NCBI GenBank assembly: GCA_029204225.1
Contig: CM055109.1
Coordinates: forward strand, 45,419,592 to 45,483,591
Direction: 5' to 3'
Source: Diphasiastrum complanatum
Lineage: Eukaryota; Streptophyta; Lycopodiopsida; Lycopodiales; Lycopodiaceae
DNA length: 64,000 bases
The notes under the pieces are model-generated. The model ran no database searches and was not told the origin of the DNA. It saw only the letters and a list, made by a program, of their open reading frames with translations. The position numbers and the translations under genes are program-made. Numbering within the stretch: position 1 is the stretch's first letter; each line of letters opens with the position of its first letter. Shown in pieces: positions 12,095 through 22,560 of this stretch.

Positions 12095-12323
12095 TGATAT
12101 GAATTTTCCAAAAATTTTCTTACAACAAAAAATTTAAGCTTATGGAGAAGGAACGTTACATACCTATGTAACTAGCCGTACTTCAGTGACCCCTATATGT
12201 CCATTTAGTGTTGGGGGCTAAATGGCAAGTTATCCTTGGATAAGAGGTACCCTTAGGATTAAGGGTATGTGCCTTTGAATAAGGGCAAGCAAGTGACTAT
12301 ACCTTGGTCGGAGGTATGGAAGG
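12095..12323 (+). repeat. partial 3' LTR of gypsy-2a
   Basis: It starts TGATATGAATTTTCC after the polypurine tract. It is cut at about 12323, where the inverted copy's integrase sequence begins. No second LTR is available for comparison. Confidence 0.55.
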
Positions 12324-12382
12324 GAATCGTGGTCCTTCCCTGTGCGTGGAAGCCCGACCACAAAATCCATAGATATACTTTC

Positions 12383-12846
12383 TCACTTTCCAATAGAAAT
12401 ATCTAAAGGACGTAATAGGCCACTAGCGTTTAGTCTCTCTGCTTTATTTAATTGGCACTTAGCACATTTAAGTACATAGGCCTCTACTTGACTTTTCATC
12501 TTAGGCCCCACCATAAATCCTCTCAAATATGGCCTGAACAAATCATTTGTTGGGAAAGTTGTCGATGCATTAGTTAGACCAAAAGGCGACACCAAAAATT
12601 TGTACTGTCCAAAGCGAGTTCGAAAACTCGTTTTTGGTATATATCTTCTCCCCTAATGCATATCTGATGGTACCCCAATCTTAGATCTATCTTGGTAAAG
12701 TACTTAGCACCACCAAGATAATCTATTAGGTCATCCATCTGCGGTAGTGGATATCTATTCTTAACGGTTACCTTGTTCAATTTCTTATAATCGACGCAAA
12801 ACCTTATAATCTCATCCTTCTTGGCAACCAGACTGGTGATTCCCAA
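12383..12846 (-). pseudogene. gypsy-2b RT fused to integrase by deletion
   Basis: The first frame has [27 protein letters not shown] and [11 protein letters not shown] of the RT. A shift near 12590 leads into [12 protein letters not shown], and then, without a gap, [16 protein letters not shown] of the integrase. In gypsy-2a these parts are more than 1.1 kb apart. The join lies in a short similarity, GATTTGTAGTGG versus AATTTTGGTGG, that remains at both positions in the intact copy. Confidence 0.82.
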
Positions 12847-13063
12847 GGAGACTTGCTAGGTTGTACCCACCCCTTCTTCAGGTGATCATATAAATGACTA
12901 CTTACCTCAGCCTCTTCCGATGCACTCATCTGTAACGATGCTGTGCGATCGAAATTGAACCAGGTATAAGGTCGATTTTATGATCAACTGTCCTTTTGGG
13001 TGGTAAACTTACAAGAAGGTTTAAAAAAACATCATTGAATTCTGCCTAAGTTCATTATAGGAT

Positions 13064-13276
13064 TCAAACTCTGTAGAAAGATAAAAAAATTTCAACAAAA
13101 TTGATTCTCAATGACTTATTCTTATCAAAATGCCATTGTTGTCCGAGAACAATATCTACATTAGCTAATGCAACAACATGGAATTCTAGTTTTTCAGAGT
13201 AATCATGTATGTATAACTCTACATCAGGAACAACATAATACATAAACTCGGAATTGCTTTTCGATGCCATTGTCAC
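13064..13276 (-). pseudogene. gypsy-2b aspartic protease, C-terminal half
   Basis: The frame carries YSEKLEFHVVALANVDIVL followed by GQQWHF, the I-L-G-like region of gypsy proteases. It is less decayed than the forward copy because the glycine is retained. The start at MTMASKS may be a chance ATG; the true protein would extend further upstream. Confidence 0.7.
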
Positions 13277-13369
13277 ACAATATTTTTTCTCACTTTTTCA
13301 AGTAGGAAGATTTGGCGTCTGCACCAAATTTACATTAATAAAGTTATGAGTAGATCATGTGTCAAAAAG

Positions 13370-14394
13370 TGTTGGGAAAGAGAGGTGTAGGAAATGAAGA
13401 TAGCTCGAAAAGAAACGAACACGAATGGAATGAACACGAATGGAAAGTGTTTATGCGCAACGGAATAGGCTATCTCACTCTTTCCTTAAGCATGACTACA
13501 CCTATCAGACTTGAACAGAACATTAGTGATAGAAATCATGTTCGATCTGATTACGTAGCCAGACATTAAGCATGAAGACATCAGAAAGATAATTTGTCGC
13601 GAATAGCTAGAGTGATAATCAGTCACGAAAGGCTAGAGTAATAATAATTCACGAAGACCAGACTACCAGATTAAGCAATTAGAAAGCCAAACAGAATATA
13701 GAAAAGCATTGCAATATTGACACATATCTGAACGCAGAACAATAGAGTTGTAATCAGATTAAGTATAGCGAAATATACAGGTCAATAATGCAAGTGAGCA
13801 CAAGACAATAGTGGACGAAACCTCATGTTTCACAAAGCTAATCACACAATCTGTAAAAGATAATAAACCTATTACTGGCAATACATCTGGAAGAAAGAAT
13901 CAATGCGCGAAAGCATCTACTTTGTGTATCTCTAATACGCTTCTGATATATGCTATATTTTTTTTTCACCCTCACTGAATACGCAGATGGTATCCAATAT
14001 ATATACATAATGTTATAGGTGTGCATATGAAGAAAGTACAAAGTGGATGTGTTTCTGTGGAAGATCGTGGGTGGCTGCTATCGTTATCAAATATGATTGC
14101 ACAGTGCATGGGATGAGCGTGAAAAGGCCGCGACATCAACCTTCGCTGAAATGAACGTTGATGAAAATGCGAAAAATATGACACTCTGATAAATGCCTTA
14201 AGATTTGATTCACAGGGTACCTTCGCTTTTCCATTAGAACACCTTTGGCATTTGTAGGGCAGTGTCGTCTTTTTTGTCTGTCACAAACCACGTGTAAAAA
14301 CACAGTGTCAACTTTTTTTGCCTTTCTCACCTGTGGAAATTTACTTATATTTATGCAGACAGTCGCAGTTTTTCGCCTGTCTTATTTTACAACA
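13370..14394 (-). repeat. 3' LTR of copia-1 (full, 1025 bp)
   Basis: Its plus-strand ends are TGTTGGG (13370) and ACAACA (14394), giving TGTTG...CAACA inverted ends. It is bounded inside by the polypurine tract. The first 447 or so bases match 18555-19001. Confidence 0.88.
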
Positions 14395-14403
14395 CCCCTC
14401 CTT
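14395..14403 (-). other. polypurine tract of copia-1
   Basis: The minus strand reads AAGGAGGGG directly before the LTR start TGTTGTAAAA. Placement and composition are those of a plus-strand priming site. Confidence 0.8.
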
Positions 14404-14457
14404 AATCTGGATTCGTGAATGCCTTGATCTTCAGACTAAGTAATGCACAAACTTGTT

Positions 14458-16150
14458 CTATGCATTAACACTTAATGCCTTCGTGAATATATCTGCAACC
14501 ATATCTAGCATTCTACAGTACGTTAAGCTTACCTCCTTGTTGAGAACCTTGCCCCTGATGTAGTGATATCTGATTTCAATGTGCTTACTCCTAGAGTGAA
14601 ATCTAGGATTGGCCGATAAGGCAATAACACTCTGATTATCAAAGAATATGGTTGTAGGGTTGTACTGATACAAATTAATGTTTGACAGAAAATTTCTCAA
14701 CCAAAACACTTCTTTAATGGATTGAAAAGTAGCTATGTATTCTGCTTCTGTAGAAGAAAGAGCGATAGAGGTTTGCTTACGATTGTTCCATGAGATAGGA
14801 CCGCTGTTGAAGAAGAATGTCAATCCAGATGTGGATTTATGATTGTCTACATCTCCTCCCCAGCTTGCATCAGAATATCCACTGAGCTAATGAAGATTGT
14901 CGTTGTTGACTTCTCCATAGCAGATGCACTGGTCCATGGTAGATCGAATATACCTCATGACTCTTATGAGAGCCTTCCAATGGGTAATTCCAAGATTAGC
15001 CATATATTGGCTCAGTGAGCTTACTGCAAAACAGATGTCTACCTTGTACAGACCATTGTGTACATGAGAGATCCAAGTATCGATCGATAAGAATACTCTC
15101 TCATCTGCTCCTCTTCTTGCTTGGTCTGGGGACATTGGTCCCTTGACAAACGCAGGCCTGGATCCATCGGTGAGTGAGCTAATTTACAATTCATTAGATT
15201 GTATCTATTAATAACATTGTGAAGATACGTTTGTTGAGTGATGTAGATCAGTCGTCTCACTCTGTCTTTGTGGGTCTGTATGCCTAGATAGAAGTGAGCT
15301 TTGCCCAGATCAGTCATGTCGAACTCATAAAACAGCATCTGTTTAGAATCCTTCACCAAATTGGTATTGTTGTTGAAAAACAATGTATCATCCACGTATA
15401 AGGTGATGATAATGAGGGATTGCTGCACCGACTTAGAATAGACGTTGCAATCAGCAGTGCTTGGTTGGAAATCTTGTTTGATGAGAAATGTGTTGATCCT
15501 TTGGAATCAAGCTCTGGCAGACTGTTTCAAGTCGTAGAGTGCCTTATGGAGTTTATAGACATGATTATTCATACTTTCGAGAACGTATCCTTCGAACTGG
15601 ATCATGTAGATGTCTTCTTGTATAACTCCATTCAGATAAGTTATTTGTACATCAAGTTGATGCACTTTGAGGTCGGCAACTGCAGCATATGATAGGAGGG
15701 CTCGACGAATGCTTGACCACTGGACTGAAACTCTCACTATAGTTGACATTGGGGATCTGAGTGAATCCTCGTGCTACCAGTCTTGCCTTCCTTCAATCAA
15801 TTGCTCCATTGGCATTGTACTTGATCTTGAAAGTCCATTTTCAATCAATGATATTGCAGCCAATAGGAGCTTCAACTAATAACCACATCTGGTTTTTTAT
15901 CAAAGAAGGAATACTCTCTGTCCATAGCTTCTCTCCAGAGATCAGAGTCTGGTTGGCTGAGTGCCTCTTCGACTGTTGTCGATTCTTGTATCAAGAGACA
16001 TGTAGACTCAAGAATACCTTGTGGGTTGTGTGAGCACTCGACTTGATCTTTTGGGAGGAATCGACTGATGAACCACTCCTTGGACTTGTTGTTGGGTAGC
16101 AGCAACATCTTCGTATGATTCACTGTCAACAGTGGTTCGACAACGAACAT
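14458..16150 (-). pseudogene. copia-1 reverse transcriptase and RNase H
   Basis: In minus-strand order: an RT entry segment (WREAMDREYSFFDKKPD near 15930), a palm segment DLKVHQLDVQITYLNGVI near 15670, LHKALYDLKQSARA near 15520, and the catalytic LYVDDTLFF near 15390. Then come MTDLGKAHFYLGIQ, and GSLMYTMVCTR near 15050. RNase H shows GPISWNNRKQ and SSTEAEYIA near 14750, with a HIEIRYHYIRG segment near 14560. Stops and shifts occur near 15870, 15500, 15040 and 14830. It retains the YVDD box but cannot be translated in one piece. Confidence 0.88.
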
Positions 16151-16279
16151 GCCTAAGCCCGAAGCTCTGATTGTTGTGTCAATGGCAGGAGATGAAGGTT
16201 CTCCTAGAATAATATCTTTGTCTTTGATGTTGATGAACTGATCCTCGACAAAGACTGTATCCTAGCTGTACAAGGTTTG

Positions 16280-17077
16280 CTAGGTATCAAGATCATATAG
16301 TTTGTATGTATTATCAGATGAAGTATATCCAATCAAGATGGTCTTGAGACCTTGGAAGTCAAATTTCTTCCTCGTGTCTTTTGGGATCTGCATGTAGGCA
16401 ACGCATTTGAACACTCTTAGGTTCTTCACAGAAGGCTTAGGACCTGTCCACACCTCATGGGGTGTCTTGCCTGAGAGGGCCTTGGTCGAACATCTGTTCT
16501 GGACATAAGCTATAGTGGAGACAACTTCAGCCCAAAAGCTCTTGGGCAGCGATGCATACGCTAGCATACATTTGGCTGAATCAACCAGAGTACGATTCTT
16601 TCTCTCGGCTAAGTCAATAGACTAAGTACTGTAAGCAGTGATGAATTGCTGCTCAACTCCACCATTGTCTAACCTTAAGGCCTTGATCATTCTTCTAGTC
16701 TCTTTTTTTGCATGCTCCTTGAAGATTCTGAAGCAATTGAAAGCTTCTAATTTCTTCTTGATAAAGTACACCATAGTCCTTCTGCATAATTCATCAATAA
16801 AAGTTATAAAATATTTTGCATCCTTTAGCAAAGGATTTTTCATCGGGCCACAAATGTCTGCATGCACAATGTCTAACAATACTCTAGCAGTATGATGATG
16901 GCTTGATTTAAATGGTTTCCTAGTCTGTTTACCAACTACACAGTCTTGACAGACAAGTAACTCGACTTTATCTCTAGGATAGTCTAGATCAAGAACAATA
17001 GAATGTCTAGACATTTGTTGTACATCAGCATGATTCAAGAACAATAGAATGTCTAGACATTTGTTGTACAGCAGCAT
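16280..17077 (-). pseudogene. copia-1 integrase
   Basis: The zinc-binding part retains VCQDCVVGKQTRKPF near 16940. The core has VHADICGPM near 16860, LRLDNGG near 16670, and an AERKNRT segment near 16600 carrying the expected third acidic residue. The C-terminal frame has SFWAEVVSTIAYVQNRC and NLRVFKCVAY. Near the N-terminus a 46-bp tandem duplication shifts the frame. At least two other shifts or stops break it. Confidence 0.88.
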
Positions 17078-17081
17078 GATT
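16990..17081. repeat. 46-bp tandem duplication inside copia-1 integrase
   Basis: The block starting CAAGAACAATAGAATGTCTA occurs at 16990 and again at 17036 with one difference (TACAT versus TACAG). The 46-base period is not a multiple of three, so it also shifts the reading frame. Confidence 0.9.
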
Positions 17082-17144
17082 CAAGTGACCAAGTCTATAA
17101 TGTCAAAGTAAACTTTTATTTGCTTGAATAGAAGTACTGAGCGC

Positions 17145-18344
17145 CTAACTAGAGGCAGAAAAACAATGACTTAATCTGTACAAGTATCCATGTCTCTTTT
17201 CGAGTGCTAGGATCTTGCCTGTCCTATCAACTACTTTGTACTGATCACATTCAAATTCTACTTTATGTCCTAGATCTGTGATTCTGCTTATAGAGAGCAG
17301 ATTCTTAGATAAATTGGGTACATATAGGACTTTAGAAAGTAGCCTAGACTGATCATTTACAAAGCTCAATCTCACTGTACCTTTACCTTTAATAGCTTGA
17401 GTGCTATTATCGCCAAGGTGAACATATTTGTTGGTACTGTAGGCTGTATAGGACTCGAAACAGCCGATGAGATTGGTCATATGCTGAGTGGCACCGGAAT
17501 CTAGAAACCAAGAACTGTCGCTAGATGTTCCTTGATGGCTGGTCATGAAGGCATCATGATCCGCTTCTTGAATGGGATGTGGAGCTTTTGTAACTGCATT
17601 GGCCACTTGATTCGACTGTCCCTTGTTGTTGTTCTTTGCTTGTAGTATCCAGTAGTCTTGAATCTCGTGATTGTTTTGTTTGTAGTATCTGCAGAACAGC
17701 TCCTTCTTTGTCTGCGGATTCGACTGTTCTTTGTGTTGTGCTGGTTTTTGGTCTTGCTTTGATTGCTTCGGGACTTTCTTCTTCTTCTGCTTAGTCATGC
17801 TCTTATTGGTGTACAAGGCGTGAGAATCAGCTGAGGAACTAAAGGCTTCGTTCCTCCGTGTGTCTTCCTGCAACAACATTATAATGACTCTCGAAAGAGT
17901 TAGTTTTGGATGTGTCGTGATGATCATCACCCAGCTGTCGTATGAGCTTGAAAAGCTTGTAAGTAGTTGCATCACTGCATCTTGATCATCTATGACAGAT
18001 CCGATAGCGGCCATTTGCTTGAGTAGGTTCTTGAATTGATTGATGTGATTCTGCAGAGAATCACCATTCGCCATCTTGAGGGAGTCAAATTTATTCCTGA
18101 GATGTAGCTTGGAAGTTATATCTCGCACTTCGTATAATATGCTCAAGATGTCCTAGACTTCTTTGGATGTCTGGGCTTCGGATACATGGCCGATCTGAGT
18201 ATCCAAGATGTTGAGGATGATCAGTGCGAAAGCTTTGCCATCCTTCAGTTTCCATTTGGCGATTGTTGTGTCGTCTGCTTCGGATTTTTCTTCTGCACCT
18301 ATAACAACGTCATACAATTTTTTAGCCATTAGCACTATTTCCAT
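17145..18344 (-). pseudogene. copia-1 gag and aspartic protease
   Basis: The upstream frame (18344-18153) holds the N-terminal capsid part. After one TAG stop the main frame (18146-17145, 333 residues) gives SLQNHINQFKNLLKQMAAIG, typical of copia gag. The zinc knuckle is decayed: CRYYKQNNHEIQDYW has lost two of its cysteines. The protease active site is intact as SWFLDSGATQHMT near 17500, followed by VLYVPNLSKNLLSIS. Protease cleaves the polyprotein. A single stop separates two otherwise open segments, so decay is modest here. Confidence 0.88.
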
Positions 18345-18542
18345 CTCAAAGTTTCACAGGCTTGTCCATGATAGGACTAGCTTTTCCTTGGGAATCCATG
18401 TGGAAGATTAGCCTAGGTGATAGGAATACTATTAGTGACTTAAGTATGAAAATCTGGTGCTTAATTACAGAACAAGAAGACAGTTACTCTATCAGCTAGT
18501 AGAATCTTGTTATTGTGAAAGCTTGTTAGGCTATAGAAAATT

Positions 18543-18554
18543 GCTCTGATACCA
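18543..18554 (-). other. primer-binding site of copia-1 (initiator Met tRNA)
   Basis: The minus strand reads TGGTATCAGAGC immediately after the LTR end CCCAACA. This is the standard plant initiator-Met primer complement. Confidence 0.95.
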
Positions 18555-19001
18555 TGTTGGGAAAGAGGGGTGTGAGAAACGATGATACCTCGAAAAGAAA
18601 CGAACATGAATGGAAAGCGTTCGTGCACAGCGGAATAGGCTATCTCACTCTTTCCTTAAGCATGACTATGCCTATCAGACTCCAATAGAACATTAGTGAT
18701 AAAAATCACGTTTGATCTGATTACGTAGCCAAACATTAAGCATGAAGACATTAGAAAGATAATTTGTCGCGAACAGCTAGAGACTGATAATCAGTCGCGA
18801 ATTAGTCACGAAAGGCTAGACTAATAATAATTCACAAAGAGCATAACCAGATTAAGCAATTAGAAAGCCAAACAGAATGTAGAAAAGCATTGCAATATTG
18901 ACACATATCTGAATGCAAAACAACAGAGCTGTAATCAGATTAAGTATAGCAAAATATACAGGTCAATAATGTAGGTGATCACAAGACAATAGCGGACGAA
19001 A
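18555..19001 (-). repeat. truncated 5' LTR of copia-1
   Basis: It starts TGTTGGGAAAG at the primer site and matches the 3' LTR up to GGACGAAAC near 19001. The remaining 580 or so bases are missing; the next sequence belongs to another copia LTR. Confidence 0.88.
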
Positions 19002-19367
19002 CTTGCTTTGGCAAGAGGAGCTATGTTTCGTTAATCTCTCTCTCATGCTTATACATGAGTTCTCTTTTGGTTCATATATCCATTGGTGCACTATGGTGTT
19101 GATATCTTGCAATTTTGTGTGTAGAATGCAATTGTATGTTGATTATTGGATTCACACGTGTGAAATACAATAATTTACTATTATTGTATAGACAGCAACT
19201 TGATTTTATCATATATTTGATGTTTGATCAAGATCTTGTTGAGTTTGCATCTTCTATGTGTAGTAGATGTTAGATTTCTACATTGTCAATGGTGCTAGAT
19301 GTGTTATCATTCATAACCAAAGATCAAAGGGACATATTGGATCTTAGTGATCTGATAATTCTTCACA
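19002..19367 (+). repeat. partial 5' LTR of copia-2
   Basis: The segment ends in CTTCACA right before an initiator-Met-type primer site, as an LTR end should. The left boundary is simply where copia-1 homology stops; no TG start was identified there, so it may be truncated. Confidence 0.6.
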
Positions 19368-19379
19368 TGGTATTAGAGC
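19368..19379 (+). other. primer-binding site of copia-2
   Basis: TGGTATTAGAGC follows the LTR end directly. It differs from the canonical initiator-Met complement by one base (C to T). Confidence 0.85.
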
Positions 19380-19941
19380 TATTATTGTAGGTTATTGAAA
19401 GATCGACCATCTTTAGCAAGGATTTGGAGGAGTTACCAATTCCAGAGTGTGCTAGATTGATTTCTACTAAAAAAATCAAGCATTTTTCATGTGTAGGATT
19501 TTTTGTAAATCAAAACTCAATATAGGTTCATCAATTTGAAGTAGGCCAATTTCACACATTAATTACTATATTTGGGTGACTTTAATTGCATTAGATAGGT
19601 CTCATTGAAGACTACAAGATTCTATATCAACTTTGTAGCATTTGCATATAGAATTTGGATGATTCGATTTTTTGTACTTTGTCAAAACCCTAAATTTGTT
19701 TGAATCTCTTGTTTTTTAGGCTGTTGGACTTCTTAAGAGTGTGTTTCAAGTATAGGAAGTACAAAAGTTCATGTGATCAAGTATCTTCCATTCTATTTGT
19801 TGATTTTGCTAGGTTTGGTGCAAGAAAGAGATTTGTGAGGTTCCATATCTTTGTGATTTCTTCTTGAGTTCATTTGTTGAAATTCAAGAGAGTTCTTTGT
19901 GCATTGGAACAAGTTGAAATAGAGGATCATGTCATTGTAAC

Positions 19942-20344
19942 ATGGCTACAAATGGAGGCTTTATGTTGGAAAGCAATTATAGGCTTACCTCAAGCAACTA
20001 TTCTACTTGGAAGGTAAGAATCATAGTCTCTCCTTGAGATTAATGAGTTGGTGGACATTGTTGTAGGAGTGGAAGAAAGGCACTTGGCACAACTAGATCA
20101 AATGAGGTATGGCAAGAGCTCTACACATCATAAAGATGAATGTTACCAATGAGCTTTTCAAGGAAGTTGGTAAGTGCAATTCATCTAATGAGGCTTGGGA
20201 AGCTTTGAAGAAGCTTTATGAATCCAAGTCTACATCAAGATTACTTACTCTTATAAGGAAAATCTTTCAATCTATGCAAAAGAAGGAAGAGAGTGCTCAT
20301 GCTTTTGTGTTGAGAGTTAAAGCTTTTAACATTAGAGAAACTTA
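19942..20344 (+). pseudogene. copia-2 gag, truncated
   Basis: It starts at ATG 19942, with RLTSSNYSTWK soon after: the usual opening of copia gag proteins. A TGA stop follows within 35 codons. A shifted frame (20109-20344) continues with NSSNEAWEALKKLYESKST and RLLTLIRKIFQSM, typical of the gag core. The frame ends at 20344, exactly where family T copy A begins, so protease and polymerase are missing. Confidence 0.8.
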
Positions 20345-20807
20345 GAGCCCGAAGAGGGCCTTTGAAAAAGATGCTTTTTTATTTTTTTTCTTATTTTCGT
20401 TGCCATGTGGAACAATTGAAACCTGAATCGGGGTTCTACGTAACGTAGAATTTTCCAAATATAAATAAAACAAAAACTTTTTAAATATATTGTTGTTTCG
20501 TCGGGCAGCATGTGGAAATGCTATTGGTTGATGAAGCCTGCCCTGCCAGCTCATCACTGCCTGAAGAGACCCAAAAATATTGAAAATGAATATGACAGAT
20601 GGTTGAGATGAGAAAATCGATGTACTATTAATGTATAAGCATTGTCAAATCATGGTTAACATGGTTAACCAGAGTTGATTTGTGGCACCAAAGAGATTAG
20701 TGTTTCAAATTTTTGCCAACACATTTTCTTAGATTCATGGTTTTTTGTCTACGCAAATTTTTGATTCATAGTTCATTGTTTCAGATTTTTGCATGCAAAT
20801 TACGAAT

Positions 20808-22032
20808 GGCGCCATCAAGGAAGTCGTGCTCCTCAATCGACTCTATGCTTCTATTTAATGAGACAGATGATAATGGATTATGGGTGCCAAGAAAATATTC
20901 AAAAAACTCTTGGGTTTTGATGCATCCATCATCAGGAGGAGCATTTCGAAAAAGGAAAATGTCAAAACTATCATTTCGATCTTATTGGAAGGCCAGAATT
21001 TTGGATTTCAGAACATCATCAGGAGGAAAATCTATTTCTGAAATTCTAGTCCAACATGTATATATGCATTCAGAGATAAATGTGCAAGGATTCAACCGTC
21101 AGGATCACAAAAAAAGCAACTGTGAGTATTGATATTTTTGATACTTTGATTTTTGTCATTCATAAATATCTAATAGTAAACTTGCCAATCTGATCATTTT
21201 TCTCTTGCAGATTTATATCCATCCAACATAAATGAATGGGAGCCGAGTGGATCTTCAGCAGGTGTGTTAGATGTTATTCACACTAATATTGGATAGTTGC
21301 AATATCGAGGTAGAACTGCAAAAGATCTAGCTGATAGTGGGATCTTTTTTTATGAATCAATGTACATTCTTGATACAAAAGAAAATTTTGGACAAATAGT
21401 ACCAATTCCATTACCTAGTTTTGAAAGTGATGAATGGATTGCACCAGATGCTATAGTTTCAGAATCATTTCGTTGCAAGATATACGATGATGTAAAAAAA
21501 TTATTAGAAATGAGCACGGGATAAAAAAACAATCAGATTGAGTTGGTTTATTTCCTTGAATATAATTGTGGATTTCTTTTCAAGTGTCAATGTACACAAA
21601 ACCCCAACGATGTTTGTATGCAAAAATTTATCAGATAGTTTATTATCTGAACTTATGGATGAAGGCTGGGACAAAAGATCAGATGGAGAAATAGAATGTA
21701 GAATTAAAATGTCTTCCATGTGCTTCCGTTATCAAATTGAAAAACAAATGTTGAGCTTATGTTTCCATTATCAAAGATGGAAAAAAAATAAAGGTAAATG
21801 AGTGCCACTCGATCAAGACTTGGAAGCCAGTGGACATTTAAAACGAAAAAATATTGAAATTCTATACAATGATGTCGTTTTGACGTGTGTTGAGGTGGAA
21901 GAAGATTGGAGTCTAAATTACATCTGGCAGGAACTATTGCTCCTACAAGATGATGTACTTTCAGATTTCAGATTCATTTTCAATGGTAAATTCAACCTAC
22001 TTTGGACAACACATCCTCTAATCTGGAAATAG
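20808..22032 (+). pseudogene. family T accessory gene, copy A (unknown function)
   Basis: The start is ATG 20808 (MAPSRKSCSSIDS). Exon 1 contains LWVPRKYSKNSWVLMHPSS and ARILDFR, and ends at about 21120. An intron with GTGAGT donor and CTCTTGCAG acceptor (about 21121-21210) is clear. Exon 2 starts LYPSNINEWEPSG and continues after a stop near 21294 with SGIFFYESMYIL and FESDEWIAP. A last block near 21880-21990 reads VEVEEDWSLNYIWQELLLL, then FRFIFNGKF, vaguely ubiquitin-like. The same blocks, order and intron position recur in copy C on the minus strand. I do not recognise the family. Stops at about 21294 and 21522 and a frameshift inactivate it. Confidence 0.6.
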
Positions 22033-22560
22033 CTTCCTTCGTAGAGGCCTCTGGCTCGGAATTCCAAACAAACAAGATGTGAAGATATATTATTTTTTCT
22101 ATAATACGCACCTCCGCATGCAATGTACAGATATGAACATTTCATAGAGGAATCGGTAGTACAGGTTTCCAATTAGGATCTTCTCGATCTCTTGATATTC
22201 CTGTACTCCTTGTCATGTCTTTTGTTGTTTCCATGCAGTACAAACAAGGGTGTTTAGAGTTAGCGCCATGAGAACATTGAACATACATTTTAATGTCTTC
22301 AGATCTCCTGCTAAATGCCATTCAATGTTAGAAGTGCCAATTCCAAGAATATTGAGTGGAACTCCCTCCATGTGGCTCTCATATGTGAAGTCTGAACTTG
22401 AGCGACCTTCTAAGTGCTCTTTTTCAAAAGTGGTAGCACACTCTCTGAATGTCTCTTTACGAAGTACCATGTGCTTTTGAGCTATTATCAACCAACTATC
22501 TTTTAGAAACTTAGAATACCATCTGAGTACTGGGTCATTGGAATCGCTCCAACTTCTCAA
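22010..22560 (-). pseudogene. family T transposase fragment, copy A
   Basis: The minus-strand frame has SHMEGVPLNILGIGTSN, then IEWHLAGDLKTLKCMF. After a frameshift comes a SKHPCLYC segment (C-x2-C). Further down are VHICTLHAEVRIIEKI and RLEDVLSK near 22020. A D-L-K block followed by a cysteine pair occurs in several uncharacterised eukaryotic transposases, where the Asp is probably catalytic; that is inference. Copy B has the same series, including LHAEVHIIEKSIYFHILF. The C-terminus is missing because the fragment runs into the accessory gene. Confidence 0.6.

Larger units (their letters stand above)
8857..12323 (+). mobile_element. Ty3/gypsy chromovirus remnant, forward copy (gypsy-2a)
   Basis: The order protease edge, RT, RNase H, integrase, chromodomain-like tail, polypurine tract, partial 3' LTR identifies a Ty3/gypsy chromovirus. 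It is inactivated by many stops and frameshifts and lacks gag and the 5' LTR. A second, shortened copy of the same family lies directly downstream in inverted orientation. Confidence 0.85.
12324..13290 (-). mobile_element. inverted, internally deleted copy of the chromovirus (gypsy-2b)
   Basis: Read on the minus strand, this segment matches gypsy-2a closely: protease edge (13276-13064), RT fingers and palm (about 13010-12560), then integrase zinc-region and core start (about 12520-12324). The RT palm is joined directly to integrase; RT thumb, RNase H and the first part of integrase (about 1.1 kb in gypsy-2a) are absent. Confidence 0.85.
13370..19001 (-). mobile_element. Ty1/copia element, nearly complete (copia-1)
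   Basis: Minus-strand order: 5' LTR (truncated), initiator-Met primer site, gag, protease, integrase, RT, RNase H, polypurine tract, full 3' LTR. This gag-PR-INT-RT-RH order defines Ty1/copia. The two LTR parts are clearly similar over about 447 bases but differ at many sites, so the insertion is not recent. Several frames are broken. Confidence 0.92.
20345..22560. mobile_element. unrecognised two-gene DNA transposon, copy A (family T)
   Basis: A plus-strand gene (20808-22032) and a minus-strand transposase fragment (22560-about 22010) converge and meet near 22020. Both have homologues in copy C (50208-55618), and the transposase also in copy B (43461-45300). The left edge at 20345-20365 contains GAAGAGGGCCTTTG, resembling the GAAGAGGCCCTTTTTG end of copy C. 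The right end was not located and the element may extend toward 23900. Function is inferred only from structure; I know no named family that fits. Confidence 0.6.

Noticed and set aside
13357-13569. Plus-strand frame with repeated NEHEWNEHEW
   Set aside because: Lies inside the copia-1 LTR and reflects a short repeat in it.
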